Source: Nannocystis pusilla | GTDB taxonomy: Bacteria > Myxococcota_A > Polyangia > Nannocystales > Nannocystaceae | NCBI RefSeq assembly: GCF_026626665.1 | Contig: NZ_JAPNKE010000002.1 | Coordinates: 8,514,001 to 8,578,000, forward strand | DNA: 64,000 nucleotides | Reading direction: 5' to 3' | Shown here: positions 1-9,100 of the stretch, piece by piece | Layout of the letters: every line of letters starts with the position of its first letter | How positions within the stretch are numbered: position 1 is the stretch's first letter | Program-made: the position numbers and the translations under genes | Notes under the pieces: generated by a model | Databases searched by the model: none | Told to the model about the DNA's origin: nothing | Seen by the model: only the letters and a program-made list of their open reading frames with translations

Positions 1-5
1 ATCGC

Positions 6-1031
6 GTGACCGATCGCCTGGGCCCGTTCACGATCGCGTCGCCGATGGGAGCGCCGAGCGCGGAGGCCGTCGGCGAGCTGGTGATGCCGCGCGACGTGCC
101 GGCGCCGCGGGCACGGCCGTCGTCGTCGGTGATCGTGCGTCGGCGTGAACACAGCGGGGCGATCCCGACGGTGGGCGCGCTCGAGTCGTCGCTCAGCGGA
201 AATCAGCCGCTGCTGTCGGACAGCGCGGCCGACCTGGGTCGCCTCAACGATCTGGTGGCGCAGACGCTGGCGATGAACTCGGGGGTGAACCCGGCGCCGG
301 CGCCGTCGCAGCTGTCGGCGGCGAGCTTCGCGGTGGCGGCCGAAGAGGTGCCGCGCAGGCGCTCGCTGTGGCCGTGGGGGCTGATGGCGGTGGGGACGGC
401 GGCGGCGATGGCGGCGCTGTTGTGGCGGCCGACTGCTGCGGATGTCCCAAGGGACAGGCCAGTCCAGGCGGTGGCGGGCAAGCCGGCGCCGCCGGAGCCG
501 ATGGCGGCGAGCGAACCGGGGGCCCCGGCGAAGGCGGAGCCGCTGAAGGCGGAGCCGACGAAGACGGAGCCGCCGGCCCAGGTGACGCCGCCAGCGCCCG
601 AGCCGCCGGTGCCGACGAAGGCGGAGACGCCGCCGGAGCCGCCGTCGGCGATCACGCCGGAGCAGCAGGCGAAGCTCGAGCAGGCGCAGAAGCAGTACAA
701 GAACGGCAAGGCGAAGGACGCCGAGGCGACGCTGGTCGAGCTGGTGACGGAGGCGCCGCGTTACGCGGAGGCGCAGGCGCTGCTGGCCAACGCGCGGCTC
801 GATCAGGGCAAGTTCGCGGAGGCCCTGCCGGCGGCCAAGGCCGCGGTCGAGGCCGATGCGGACCTGGCCGACGCGCAGCTGGCCCTCGGGGTGATCGCGG
901 AGGAGCTCGGCGAGGTCGCTACCGCGGTCCACGCATACGAGCGCTACCTTGAACTGGACCCCAAGGCGCGCTACGCCACCACGGTCCGCGCGCAGTTGCG
1001 CTCTCTCCAGCGCAAGCTCCCTGCGCCGTGA
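6..1031 (+). CDS. TPR-containing membrane protein, possibly N-terminally truncated by the window edge
   Basis: The frame is open to the window edge. The GTG at 6 is only the first possible start, so the real protein may be longer, for example the tail of a regulatory protein. A single hydrophobic segment lies at about residues 122-141 (SLWPWGLMAVGTAAAMAALL). It is followed by a Pro/Ala/Lys/Glu-rich linker to about residue 212 and then alanine-rich helical TPR-type repeats to the end. The layout suggests a cytoplasmic N-terminal part and a periplasmic TPR part that could bind a partner, but no specific function is recognisable. The linker contains one copy of the palindrome TGTCCCAAGGGACA (443-456). 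It ends 12 bases before tsaD. Confidence 0.7.
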   Translation: MTDRLGPFTIASPMGAPSAEAVGELVMPRDVPAPRARPSSSVIVRRREHSGAIPTVGALESSLSGNQPLLSDSAADLGRLNDLVAQTLAMNSGVNPAPAPSQLSAASFAVAAEEVPRRRSLWPWGLMAVGTAAAMAALLWRPTAADVPRDRPVQAVAGKPAPPEPMAASEPGAPAKAEPLKAEPTKTEPPAQVTPPAPEPPVPTKAETPPEPPSAITPEQQAKLEQAQKQYKNGKAKDAEATLVELVTEAPRYAEAQALLANARLDQGKFAEALPAAKAAVEADADLADAQLALGVIAEELGEVATAVHAYERYLELDPKARYATTVRAQLRSLQRKLPAP

Positions 1032-1043
1032 CCGACCTGGTCG

Positions 1044-2090
1044 ATGGCCGCTCCTCGCATCCTCGCGCTCGAATCGTCGTGTGACGAGACGGCCTGCGCC
1101 GTGGTCGAGGGGTTGTTCGTGCGCGCGAGCGTGGTGGCGTCGCAGGTCGAGCTGCACGCGCAGTTCGGCGGCGTGGTGCCGAAGCTGGCGAGTCGGCATC
1201 ACCTGACCGCGGCGGTGCCGGTGGTCCGCGAGGCGCTGGCGCGCGCGGGGGTCGGCTTCGAGTGGTTCGACGCGATCGGGGTGACCGAGGGCCCGGGGCT
1301 GGTCGGCGCGCTGCTGGTGGCGGTGCAGCTGGCTCGTGGCCTGTCCCTTGCGACAGGTCTGCCGCTGGTCGGGGTGCATCACATGGAAGGTCACCTGGTG
1401 TCGCCGTTCCTCGGCGACGCCGACTCGCCGCCCGCCGAGTTCGCGCCGCACCTGGCGCTGTCGGTGTCGGGCGGGCACAGCGAGCTGGTCCACGTGCAGG
1501 CGCTGGGGCGCTACGAGGTGCTGGGCAGCACCCGCGACGACGCGGCCGGCGAGGCGTTCGACAAGGCGGCGAAGCTGCTCGGGCTCGGTTACCCGGGCGG
1601 GCCGGTGATCGATCGCCTGGCGGCCGAGGGCGATCCGAACGCGGTGCCGTTCCCGCGGGCGATGCTGGGGTCGCGCGAGAACCTCGAGTTCTCGTTCTCG
1701 GGGCTCAAGACGGCGGTCGCGGTGTACGTCGACCAACACGGGCAGCCGTCGTCGCGGCAGGCGCTGGCCGACGTGTGCGCGTCGTTCCAGGCGGCCGTGG
1801 TGTCGGTGCTGGTGGCGAAGCTCCGCGTGGCACGACGACGCGTGGGGACGTCGCTGGTGACGATCGTCGGCGGGGTGTCGGCGAACAGCGGGCTGCGAGC
1901 GGCGCTCGCGGAGGCAGCCGCGCGCGACGGCTTCACGCTGCGCGCGCCGCCGCTGCGCTACTGCGGCGACAACGCGGCGATGATCGGCGGAGCGGCGGCG
2001 CTGCGCCGGGCAGCCGGGCTCCGCCGCGAGCCACCGGTCGAGGTCTATGCGAGCCTGGCGCTCGACGAGGGGCGGGCACGCGATGGCTGA
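1044..2090 (+). CDS. tsaD: tRNA N6-adenosine threonylcarbamoyltransferase TsaD
   Basis: The product transfers the threonylcarbamoyl group from TC-AMP to A37 of ANN-decoding tRNAs, working with TsaB and TsaE in the cytoplasm. Its 348 residues match the family length. Diagnostic motifs are visible: LESSCDETACAVV near the N terminus, the metal-binding HHMEGH at about 112-117, SVSGGHSEL, GEAFDKAAKLLGLGYPGGP, FSFSGLKTAV, and near the C terminus VGGVSANSGLR with CGDNAAMIGG. The ATG at 1044 gives the canonical start just before the LALESSCDE strand. It follows the TPR gene closely and is separated from rsmA by a repeat array. The palindrome-like CTGTCCCTTGCGACAG around 1340 lies inside the conserved coding region without disturbing it. 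Confidence 0.96.
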   Translation: MAAPRILALESSCDETACAVVEGLFVRASVVASQVELHAQFGGVVPKLASRHHLTAAVPVVREALARAGVGFEWFDAIGVTEGPGLVGALLVAVQLARGLSLATGLPLVGVHHMEGHLVSPFLGDADSPPAEFAPHLALSVSGGHSELVHVQALGRYEVLGSTRDDAAGEAFDKAAKLLGLGYPGGPVIDRLAAEGDPNAVPFPRAMLGSRENLEFSFSGLKTAVAVYVDQHGQPSSRQALADVCASFQAAVVSVLVAKLRVARRRVGTSLVTIVGGVSANSGLRAALAEAAARDGFTLRAPPLRYCGDNAAMIGGAAALRRAAGLRREPPVEVYASLALDEGRARDG

Positions 2091-2118
2091 GCTGACCTCT
2101 AGGACAGGTTTAGAGACC

Positions 2119-2345
2119 TGTCTGAAGGGACAGGTTGGTGAGCGATCCGTGAAGGTCGCGCGGAGCGGCGAGGCGAGGTTGCGAAGATGTCCGCAGGGAC
2201 AGGTCGAGGGGCGAGCCGTGAAGGTCGGGCGGAGCGGCGCGGCGAATTCGAGAAGATGTCCGCAGGGACAGGTCGATGAGCGAGCCGTGAAGGTCGCGCG
2301 GAGCGGCGAGGCGAGGTTGCGAAGATGTCCGCAGGGACAGGTCGA
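2119..2345 (+). repeat. 69-bp tandem repeat carrying the TGTCC..GGACA palindrome
   Basis: The tsaD-rsmA spacer contains palindromes starting at 2119, 2188, 2257 and 2326, exactly 69 bp apart (TGTCTGAAGGGACA, then three identical TGTCCGCAGGGACA). The bases between them are also near-identical copies (GTGAAGGTCGCGCGGAGCGG). Since 69 is a multiple of three, a 103-codon frame (2047-2358) stays open and repeats every 23 codons. It overlaps the tsaD end in another frame and looks like no protein, so I treat it as non-coding. Stem-loops in the transcript could affect expression of the downstream rsmA. Confidence 0.9.
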
Positions 2346-2354
2346 GGGGCGGGC

Positions 2355-3323
2355 ATGACGATCGATTCACCGGGAGCGCTGCTCCGCCGCTACGGCCTGC
2401 ACGCGCGTCACAGCGGGGCAGAATTCTTGATCGCGCCCGAGGTCCACGCGGCGATCGCGGTGGCGAGCGGGGCGCGGCCGGGGCGGCGGGTCATCGAGAT
2501 CGGCGCAGGTCTTGGGACGCTGACGGACCGCCTGCTGGGGACGGGGGCGGAGGTGTGGGCGATCGAGCGTGACCGCGATCTGTGCGCGGTGCTGCGAGCA
2601 GAGCTCGGCGAGCGGCCGAACTTCACGCTGCACGAGGCGGACGCGGTGCGCTTCGACTACGCGGCGGCGATCGCCGGGCAGGCCGAGCCGGTGGCGATCG
2701 TCGGCAACCTGCCGTACCAGCTGACGGGTCCGCTGCTGTTCGCGCTGCTCGAGCAGGCGCCGACGGGCGGGCCGTGGGTGGTGATGGTGCAGAAGGAGGT
2801 CGCCGACCGGCTGTGCGCGCGGCCTGGCGAGGACGATTACGGCGGGGTGACCGCGGTGCTGTCGCGGGTGCGGACAATCGCGCGGGTGCGCAACGTGCCG
2901 CGAGGCTGCTTCCTGCCGGCGCCGCGGGTCGATTCGGCGGTGATCCGCCTCGACGCCCGACCGGAGCCGCTCGGGGCGGTGGCCGACGAGGCGGGGCTGC
3001 GGCACCTGGTGCGCACTGCGTTCCAGCAGCGACGCAAGGTGCTGGTCAACTCGCTGGCCGCGCTCGGGAGCCGGGCGGAGGCGCAGGCGTGGTGCGCGGC
3101 GGCGGGGATCGATCCGGGGGTGCGGCCGGAGACGCTGGGGCCGGAACAATTCGCGGCGCTGCAGCGCGCGAGAGGCGGCCGGTGCCGGAGCTGCCTGAGG
3201 TCGAGTCGGTCCGCCGCGGACTGCAGGCCGCGCAGCTGCGCGCGCCGGTGGTCGAGGTGTGGCGCAGCGCGTTCAAGCTGCGGGTCGGCAAGAGCTGGGC
3301 GGAGGAGAATCTCGCCTGCCTGA
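2355..3323 (+). CDS. rsmA: 16S rRNA dimethyladenosine transferase RsmA/KsgA
   Basis: The product is a SAM-dependent enzyme that dimethylates two adjacent adenines in the 3' terminal helix 45 of 16S rRNA late in 30S assembly. It shows LLRRYGLHARHSGAEFL at the N terminus, the SAM loop VIEIGAGLGTLTDRLL, the acidic AIERD, and the catalytic NLPYQLTGPLL motif. The homologous part ends at about FAALQRA near 3175. The frame then runs on to a stop at 3321-3323, overlapping mutM by 142 bases with an Arg/Cys/Ser-rich tail that is simply mutM read in another frame. Either the tail is real and the genes overlap heavily, or an indel near 3170 hides the true stop. The ATG at 2355 is chosen because upstream codons belong to the repeat array. 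Confidence 0.92.
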   Translation: MTIDSPGALLRRYGLHARHSGAEFLIAPEVHAAIAVASGARPGRRVIEIGAGLGTLTDRLLGTGAEVWAIERDRDLCAVLRAELGERPNFTLHEADAVRFDYAAAIAGQAEPVAIVGNLPYQLTGPLLFALLEQAPTGGPWVVMVQKEVADRLCARPGEDDYGGVTAVLSRVRTIARVRNVPRGCFLPAPRVDSAVIRLDARPEPLGAVADEAGLRHLVRTAFQQRRKVLVNSLAALGSRAEAQAWCAAAGIDPGVRPETLGPEQFAALQRARGGRCRSCLRSSRSAADCRPRSCARRWSRCGAARSSCGSARAGRRRISPA

Positions 3324-4045
3324 AAGACAATGTCCCGAAGGACATCCGGCGGCGCGGCAAGTACATCGTGTGGGAGTTCGCGGGCCCGGGCGGGGAGACG
3401 AACGGGCTGGTGATCCACCTGGGGATGAGCGGCCGCTGCGGGGTGACGACTGCGGCGCAGCCGAAGGTGACGCACACCCACTTCGCGCTGCGCATGGCCG
3501 ACGATCGCGAGGTGCGGCTGGTCGATCCGCGGCGCTTCGGCGGGCTGCGGGCGGGGCCGCTGGCCAAGCTGATGGCGAGCGAGCCGCTCGGGGCGCTGGG
3601 GCCCGAACCGCTGGAGCGCGGGTTCGGCGGGGCGGTGCTGGCCGAGCGCCTCGGGTCGTCGCGCCGGCCGATCCGCGACGCGCTGCTCGACCAGGAGGCG
3701 ATCGCCGGGCTCGGCAATATCTACGCGGTCGAAGCGCTGTTCGCGGCCGGGATCTTCCCCCTCGTAGAAGCGCAGCGACTGCACGCAAGCGCGTGGGAGC
3801 GACTCGCGGGGACGATCGTGACGGTGCTGCAGCGGGGGATCGACAACGGCGGGACGACGCTCAAGGACTTCCGCAACGTCGAGGGCGAGGTGGGCCGCAA
3901 TCAGGACGACCTGCGCGTCTACGGGCGGGCCGACGAAGCCTGCCCGCGCTGCGGGGCGAAGCTGGTCGGGTTCGTGTCGGGCGGGCGCAGCGGGGCGTAT
4001 TGCCCGCGCTGCCAGCCGCGACCCCGCACGCGCCAGGTCCGCTGA
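3182..4045 (+). CDS. mutM: Formamidopyrimidine-DNA glycosylase (Fpg/MutM)
   Basis: The product is a base-excision repair glycosylase/AP lyase that removes 8-oxoguanine and ring-opened purines. The GTG at 3182 is required because the catalytic nucleophile is the proline exposed after Met removal: the product starts MPELPEVESVRRGL. The conserved Lys of the beta-hairpin lies in RRRGKYIVWEF, the central helix motif is LDQEAIAGLGNIYAVEALF, and the C-terminal zinc finger is CPRC followed by CPRC sixteen residues later. Its 287 residues are typical of the family. The start overlaps the rsmA frame, suggesting coupled translation. The sequence TGTCCCGAAGGACA near 3332 is a palindrome copy within the coding region. 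Confidence 0.95.
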   Translation: MPELPEVESVRRGLQAAQLRAPVVEVWRSAFKLRVGKSWAEENLACLKDNVPKDIRRRGKYIVWEFAGPGGETNGLVIHLGMSGRCGVTTAAQPKVTHTHFALRMADDREVRLVDPRRFGGLRAGPLAKLMASEPLGALGPEPLERGFGGAVLAERLGSSRRPIRDALLDQEAIAGLGNIYAVEALFAAGIFPLVEAQRLHASAWERLAGTIVTVLQRGIDNGGTTLKDFRNVEGEVGRNQDDLRVYGRADEACPRCGAKLVGFVSGGRSGAYCPRCQPRPRTRQVR

Positions 4046-4122
4046 GCCGCTCGCGGCGGTTCTGGCCTGAGTCTTGCCAGAGCGCTGGCGGTGGGCGCAC
4101 ACTGAGGGCCGCCATCGAAGGC

Positions 4123-4737
4123 ATGGACGACCCGCACCGCAACGGCCGCCCGCCCGAGCCGCGCAGCGACGAGGCGCTGATGCTGAGCTTCCGCGACGGC
4201 GACGCGCGGGCGTTCGAAGAGCTGGTCGCGCGCCACCGCCGCGGGCTGTTCAACTTCCTGCTGCGCAGCGTGCAGAACCGCAGCCGCGCCGAAGAGCTGC
4301 TGCAGGAGGTGTTCCTCCGGGTGGTGCGCTCGAAGGACCGCTACGAGCGCACGGCCAAGCTGACGACCTGGCTGTACACGATCGCCCGCAACCTCTGCGT
4401 CGACGAGAGCCGCCGCGCGAAGTTCCGCCGCACGACGTCGCTCGACACGCCGCGCCGCGGGGTCGACGACGAGGGCCCGGCGATGGTCGAGACCGTCGCG
4501 GCGGACGACGTGCCCACCGACGATCGCGCCGCCGCCCCGCAGATCCGCCAGCGGATCGCCCGCGCCATCGACCTGCTGCCCGAAGACCAGCGCGAGGTGT
4601 TTTTGATGCGCCAGATCAACGGGCTCTCTTTCAAAGAGATCGGCGACATCGTCGGCGCGCCCGAGAACACGGTCAAGAGCCGCATGCGCTACGCGCTCGA
4701 GAAGCTGCGGCAAGATCTGGCCGACTTCAACGTTTGA
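4123..4737 (+). CDS. RNA polymerase sigma factor, ECF (sigma-70 family)
   Basis: This is a 204-residue ECF sigma factor with region 2 (FEELVARHRRGLFNFLLR, then AEELLQEVFLRV and TTWLYTIARNLCVDESRR). An acidic linker follows (about residues 105-140), then region 4 (LLPEDQREVFLMRQINGLSF, EIGDIVGAPENTVKSRMRYA). The frame is open far upstream through mutM, but the ATG at 4123 opens the recognisable domain and lies 77 bases after the mutM stop. No anti-sigma gene is adjacent, so the signal it responds to cannot be inferred. It ends just before a cluster of palindromes. Confidence 0.92.
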   Translation: MDDPHRNGRPPEPRSDEALMLSFRDGDARAFEELVARHRRGLFNFLLRSVQNRSRAEELLQEVFLRVVRSKDRYERTAKLTTWLYTIARNLCVDESRRAKFRRTTSLDTPRRGVDDEGPAMVETVAADDVPTDDRAAAPQIRQRIARAIDLLPEDQREVFLMRQINGLSFKEIGDIVGAPENTVKSRMRYALEKLRQDLADFNV

Positions 4738-4855
4738 TGTCGCGAGGACATGTCCCTCGCGACAGTCTTTGTAGAGCATGCGTGAATGGACATGTCCTTC
4801 GTGACATGGCTTCACGAGCATGTCACGAGAGACCTACGCGAAGAGACAGCCGGAG
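4738..4855. repeat. Cluster of TGTCC/GGACA palindromes between convergent genes
   Basis: The 118-bp spacer between the sigma factor and rnhB is made almost entirely of half sites and palindromes: GTCGCGAGGACATGTCCC, then TGGACATGTCCTTCGTGACA, then GAGCATGTCACGAGAGAC. Several can pair into short hairpins in either transcript, so the spacer may serve as a weak bidirectional terminator for the two convergent genes. No T-tract is present. Confidence 0.6.
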
Positions 4856-5530
4856 TCAGTCCGCCATGAGCGAGAGCTGATCGCCGGCGTCGACCTTCTC
4901 GGCGCCCCAGCTCTTGCGGGCCTCGGGCGGGAGGCGGGCGTGGACCTTGTTGTAGGCGTCGAGGAAGCGGCGGGTCGCCTTGTTGAGGTAGCCGCCGCCG
5001 GCGATCGGGCCGAAGTCGGCGGCGTAGCGGGCGGCGATGGCGGAGAAGGCCTCGTCGCGGGCGTGCTTGGCGACGATCGAGGCGGCGGCGACGGCGACGT
5101 GGGCCGACTCGCCCTTGTCGACGGCGCACAGTCGGGGGTAGCTGCGCTGGAGGGGCGTGAAGATCCGGCAGCCGTCAGCGATGATGTGGGCGTCCTCGGG
5201 GGTGCCGGCGTCGGCGAGCAGCCTGAGCGCGGTCTGCTGCTCGAGCACGTTGAGCTGGCCGCGGAAGGTGTGCTCGTCGATGACGTCGACGTGGATCTCG
5301 ACGCACACGCACACGCGCGCGAGCCGGCGGATCTCGACGGTCAAGCTGGCCCGAAGTTCCTGTGCCTTGGGACCTGCCCCGAAACGCTTGCTGTCCTGCA
5401 CGCCGAGGCCGCGGAGCTCGGTGGCGGCGGCGGCGTCGAGTGCCACCAGCGCGAGGGTCATGGGGCCGAGGATCGGGCCGCGACCGGCCTCATCGAGGCC
5501 CCAGGCGGGCCAGGTGTGTTCAAGGCTCAT
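4856..5530 (-). CDS. rnhB: Ribonuclease HII
   Basis: The product is an endonuclease that cuts the RNA strand of RNA-DNA hybrids and single misincorporated ribonucleotides. Its 224 residues begin at the ATG at 5530 (MSLEHTWPAW) and lead directly into the catalytic GLDEAGRGPILGP motif. The other conserved blocks are DSKR, HIIADG and DKGESAHVAVAAASIVAK with the following ARDE. The frame continues open upstream for another 138 codons, but that part is the Arg/Ser/Pro-rich translation of the adjacent repeat array and is not part of the family. Confidence 0.94.
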   Translation of the reverse strand: MSLEHTWPAWGLDEAGRGPILGPMTLALVALDAAAATELRGLGVQDSKRFGAGPKAQELRASLTVEIRRLARVCVCVEIHVDVIDEHTFRGQLNVLEQQTALRLLADAGTPEDAHIIADGCRIFTPLQRSYPRLCAVDKGESAHVAVAAASIVAKHARDEAFSAIAARYAADFGPIAGGGYLNKATRRFLDAYNKVHARLPPEARKSWGAEKVDAGDQLSLMAD

Positions 5531-6130
5531 GGGCTCGAGGCCGGACAATAGCGCATCGCCGCGCGCGTGGAACAGGGCAGACCCGAGGGGACGGGGTGCC
5601 TGCGGGGGCGGCAAAGATGTAGACAGGCTCAGCTGGAGGCGAGAACGCGAACCGGAGGCAAGTTGCGGGCGGCGCGCGGCGCAGGCTCTCATCGCCGCGC
5701 GGTCGGCGGCGATGCCCCGACTGGGCGAGGGGTGGATGACTCGAAGGTCGCGTTCGGGTGTTCGTGGCCCAAGAGCAGACACCGGCGAGAGTGACTCGCG
5801 GGTCGCGCTCACGAGGTGACTTGTTCGTGGCCCGAGAAGAGAGGCGCGCTGGTGAGGGCGGCCGGAGGTCGCGCTCATGAGGCGACTTGTTCGCGGCCGA
5901 GAAGAGAGGCGCGCTGGTGAGGGCGACTCGAAGGTCGCGCTCATGAGGCGACTTGTTCGAGGTCCGAGAAGAGAGGCGCGCCGGTGAGGGCGGCTCGAAG
6001 GCCGCGCTCATGAGGCGACTTGTTCGAGGTCCGAGAAGAGAGGCGCGCTGGTGAGGGCGGCTCGGAGGTCGCGATCCGGAGCCGCGCGCCGAAGGTCAGG
6101 TGACGCGCGGTCCGGGGATTGGCTCGAGGC
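5531..6130. repeat. 66-bp degenerate tandem repeats, apparently copies of the neighbouring gene's 3' end
   Basis: This 600-bp gap has no convincing gene. From about 5735 to 6080 it contains four to five copies of a unit of about 66 bp. The landmark GACTTGTTCG starts at 5818, 5884, 5950 and 6017, with a diverged copy before them. The same landmark occurs at 6140 inside the end of the dynamin-like gene, and the surrounding bases match. In the minus-strand frame of that gene the units read like its last residues (LLSGLEQVAP) with a stop. The array therefore looks like repeated duplication of the gene terminus. The unit is 22 codons long, which explains the open frames through it. Confidence 0.8.
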
Positions 6131-9100
6131 TCAGGGGGCGACTTGTTCGAGGCCCGAGAGCAGCGCGTCGACGCCGGCGAGGGTCGTGGCGCGGAGGCGC
6201 AGGGCTTCGGCGCTCGGGGCCGAGGCGGTGCGGTGCTGCATCTGCGCGATGCTCTGGCGGATCGCCCGGACCTGGCCGCGGATGAACTTGCGCCAGCTCG
6301 CGGCGACCGGGGCGAGCGCGCTGCGGTAGCGCTCGCGCAGGGCCGCCTCGCCCTTGGCGACGCCGTGGCCGTGCTCGTGGATCAGCGAGGCGATGAAGCC
6401 GGAAGACTCGAGGCTGTCGAGGTAGCCCTGGGCCCACGGGACCAGGCGGGCGGCGAGGATGTCGGAGAAGGCGTCGGAGTCTGGCTCTTGGGACAGCTCG
6501 CCGAGGTCGGCCTGGAGGGCGCGCAGGATGCTGTCCCGAAGGACAGCCGTCAGGTAGGTGACGTCTTGCTCGGTGACGAGGATCTTGCCGCCCGCGCCGG
6601 CCCGGAGGACGCCGAGGGCGAGGCACTCGCGGGTGAGCAGGTCGTCGAGGGCGAGGAGCTGGCCGTAGACCTTGTCGCCCAGCGCGACGAGGCGCGCCTC
6701 GAGGTGGGTGGGGTCGGAGCCGACGGGGCCGGTCTGGCTGGCACGGATCTCGAGGCCGGCGATCGCCTCGCGGACGGCGGCGCCGGTGCGGGCGAGCGCG
6801 TCGCCGAGGCGGCGGGCGGCGAGCGAGCGCTTGAGCTCGCGGGCGTGGGCGAGGAAGTGTTTTTCGAGCGCGTCCTCGACGGCGCGGAACGGGTCGTCGT
6901 GGCGCGCCTCGGGGTCGGCCGAGCCGGTGCGCAGCTCGAGCGCATCGCTCGCGCACACCGGGATGATGTCGAGCAGGACGTCGCCGAATTGCTGCTTGAG
7001 GTAGTCGGTGAGCTCGGCGCGCTCCTCCGGGTCGAGGGTGTCGACCTTGTTGAGCACACCGAGGACCTGGCGACCGTCGGCGCGCATGCTCTTGAGCACG
7101 CCCGCCTCCGAGGCCGCGCCGCCGCGCGTGGCCGAGAAGATCCAGATGATCGCGTCGGCCTCGTCGACGAACTCGCGGGCGACCCGCTCGTGGAAGCCGT
7201 CGAGCGCGTTGAGGCCCGGCGTGTCGACCACCGCCGCCTCACCCATGCGCGCCGAGGTGCGCTCGATCTCCATGTGCCGCACCCGGCTCGCCGCCACGTC
7301 GTCGAGGCCGCGCAGGAAGGTGTGGACCTCGCCGCGCGCGACGGTGCTGATGCTGCCGTCGCGGTAGTGGACGCGCGCGCCGCCGGTCGGGCCGCGGCGG
7401 AAGAAGTTGATCGTGGTGGTGGTCGGCAGCACGCCCATCGGCGCGACGACCTCGCCGAGCAGCGCGTTGACGAAGGTGCTCTTGCCCGACGAGAACTCGC
7501 CCATCACCGCGATCGTCAGCGGCCGGGCCAGGCGCTCGCGCGCCGCGATCACGCCGCTGAGCGCGTCGGCGACGCCGGTGATCGGGACGCCGAGGACGCG
7601 GCTCGGGATCGCCGCGAGCAACGCGGTGGCGGCGGCGAGCAGGTCTTCGAGGCGGTTGCTCTGCAGTGGTTGCGCGAGCTGAGCGAGGAGGGCCCGGGCC
7701 CGCGTGTGCTCGGGCGACTCGGTGAGGACCTCGACCAGGTACTCCTGCGCGGCCTCGTGGAGGTTGACGGGTTGGCTGTCCCCGGGGACATGGCTCTTGA
7801 GGCAGAACTCGGCGGAGGCCAGGGCCCGCTGGCCGCGCAGGACGCCGAGGCGCTGGCTGGCGTCGCGGAGGGGGAGATCTCGTCGGGGCCGAACGGACCG
7901 CCGAGGTCGGGCTGACTGCGGAAGCGCGGCGGCGGACCGGGGAGGAAGTCTTCGCCGGCGCGCTCGTCGTTGTCTTGCAGGCGCCGGCGGGCGTTGACGA
8001 GCCGCAGCTCCTCGGGGGCAGATGCGGCCCCGTCCTGCAGGCGCCGGCGGATCAGCGCGACTGTCCCATCGGACAGGAGATCGGCCCGCAGGGCGACGTG
8101 GGCCAGCTCCTGGAGGTGCCGCTCCTGCCGCTCGCCGGCAGCCGAGGCGGCGGCGTCGACGAGGGCGTCGAGCACGCTCGCGCGGATCGAGGGGTTCGCG
8201 TCGCAGCCGCCGACGGGCCAGGCCGCGACCTCGCACAGGGCCCACAACCGCTTGCGCCGCGGGCTCTGCGGGTCTTGCTGGAGGTGGCGGAGGGCGAGCG
8301 CGCGCGCCTCGGACCCTGTCCCGAGGAGCAGGTGAATGCGGACGAGGTGCTCCTCCCACTCGGGGCGAGCGGGGAGCTTCGCGCGCACGGCCTCGGCGCC
8401 GACGCGATCTCCCTTGGCCGCGAGGGCCACCGAGAGGTAAGCGCGCGGCGGCGGTGCCCTGTTCGACCTCGGCGGCGGTGTTGCCGAGGTCGGCCTCGCC
8501 GGTGAGCCAGGCGATCGCCTCGTCGAGGTGATCCTCGGCGAGCAGCAGCTGCGCGCCCTCGCGGATCAGCAGCGCGCGCAGCGGACCACGTGTCCCTTCG
8601 GGCAGGCGCGCGCGGGCCCGCTGGAACTCGAGCAGGCCGCGCTCGAAGCGACCGCGCCGGACCTGCAGCAGGGTGGTGAGGAGGTTGAGGAGGAAGCGGG
8701 CGTCGTGGAGCGCCGGCTCGGCGGCGTCCTCGACCAGCTTGCGGCCGCGCCGGAGCTGGTCGAGCGCGGGGTCGAACTCGTCGCGCAGGAGCAGGCGCGT
8801 GGCCTCGGCCAGAGTCTCGGGCAGGGCCCGCTCGCCGCGCTTGTTCGGCGGCTCGGCGAGCTCGAGCAGGACGCTCAGGTGCGCGTTGCCGGTGAGGACC
8901 TGGGCGACGCGGGTGATCGCCAGGGCGAGCTTGAGGTGGGCGTCGCCGGGGCGCTGCATCAGCGGTTCGCGCAGGCGCGTGGCGGCGCCGGCGTAGTCGC
9001 CGGTGAGGCTGAGCTCGCGGGCCTGGGAGATCGCGCGGGCCACCTCCTCGGGCGGGCCTTGCTGGGTGACCTCGCTGAGGATCGTACCCATGCGCTTGGC

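Noticed and set aside
2047..2358. 103-codon frame with 23-residue repeats
   Set aside because: It is the translation of a 69-bp non-coding tandem repeat, begins inside tsaD in another frame, and lacks a ribosome site.
5531..5944. N-terminal extension of RNase HII by 138 residues
   Set aside because: The extension is Arg/Ser/Pro-rich repeat DNA; the family fold starts at the ATG at 5530.
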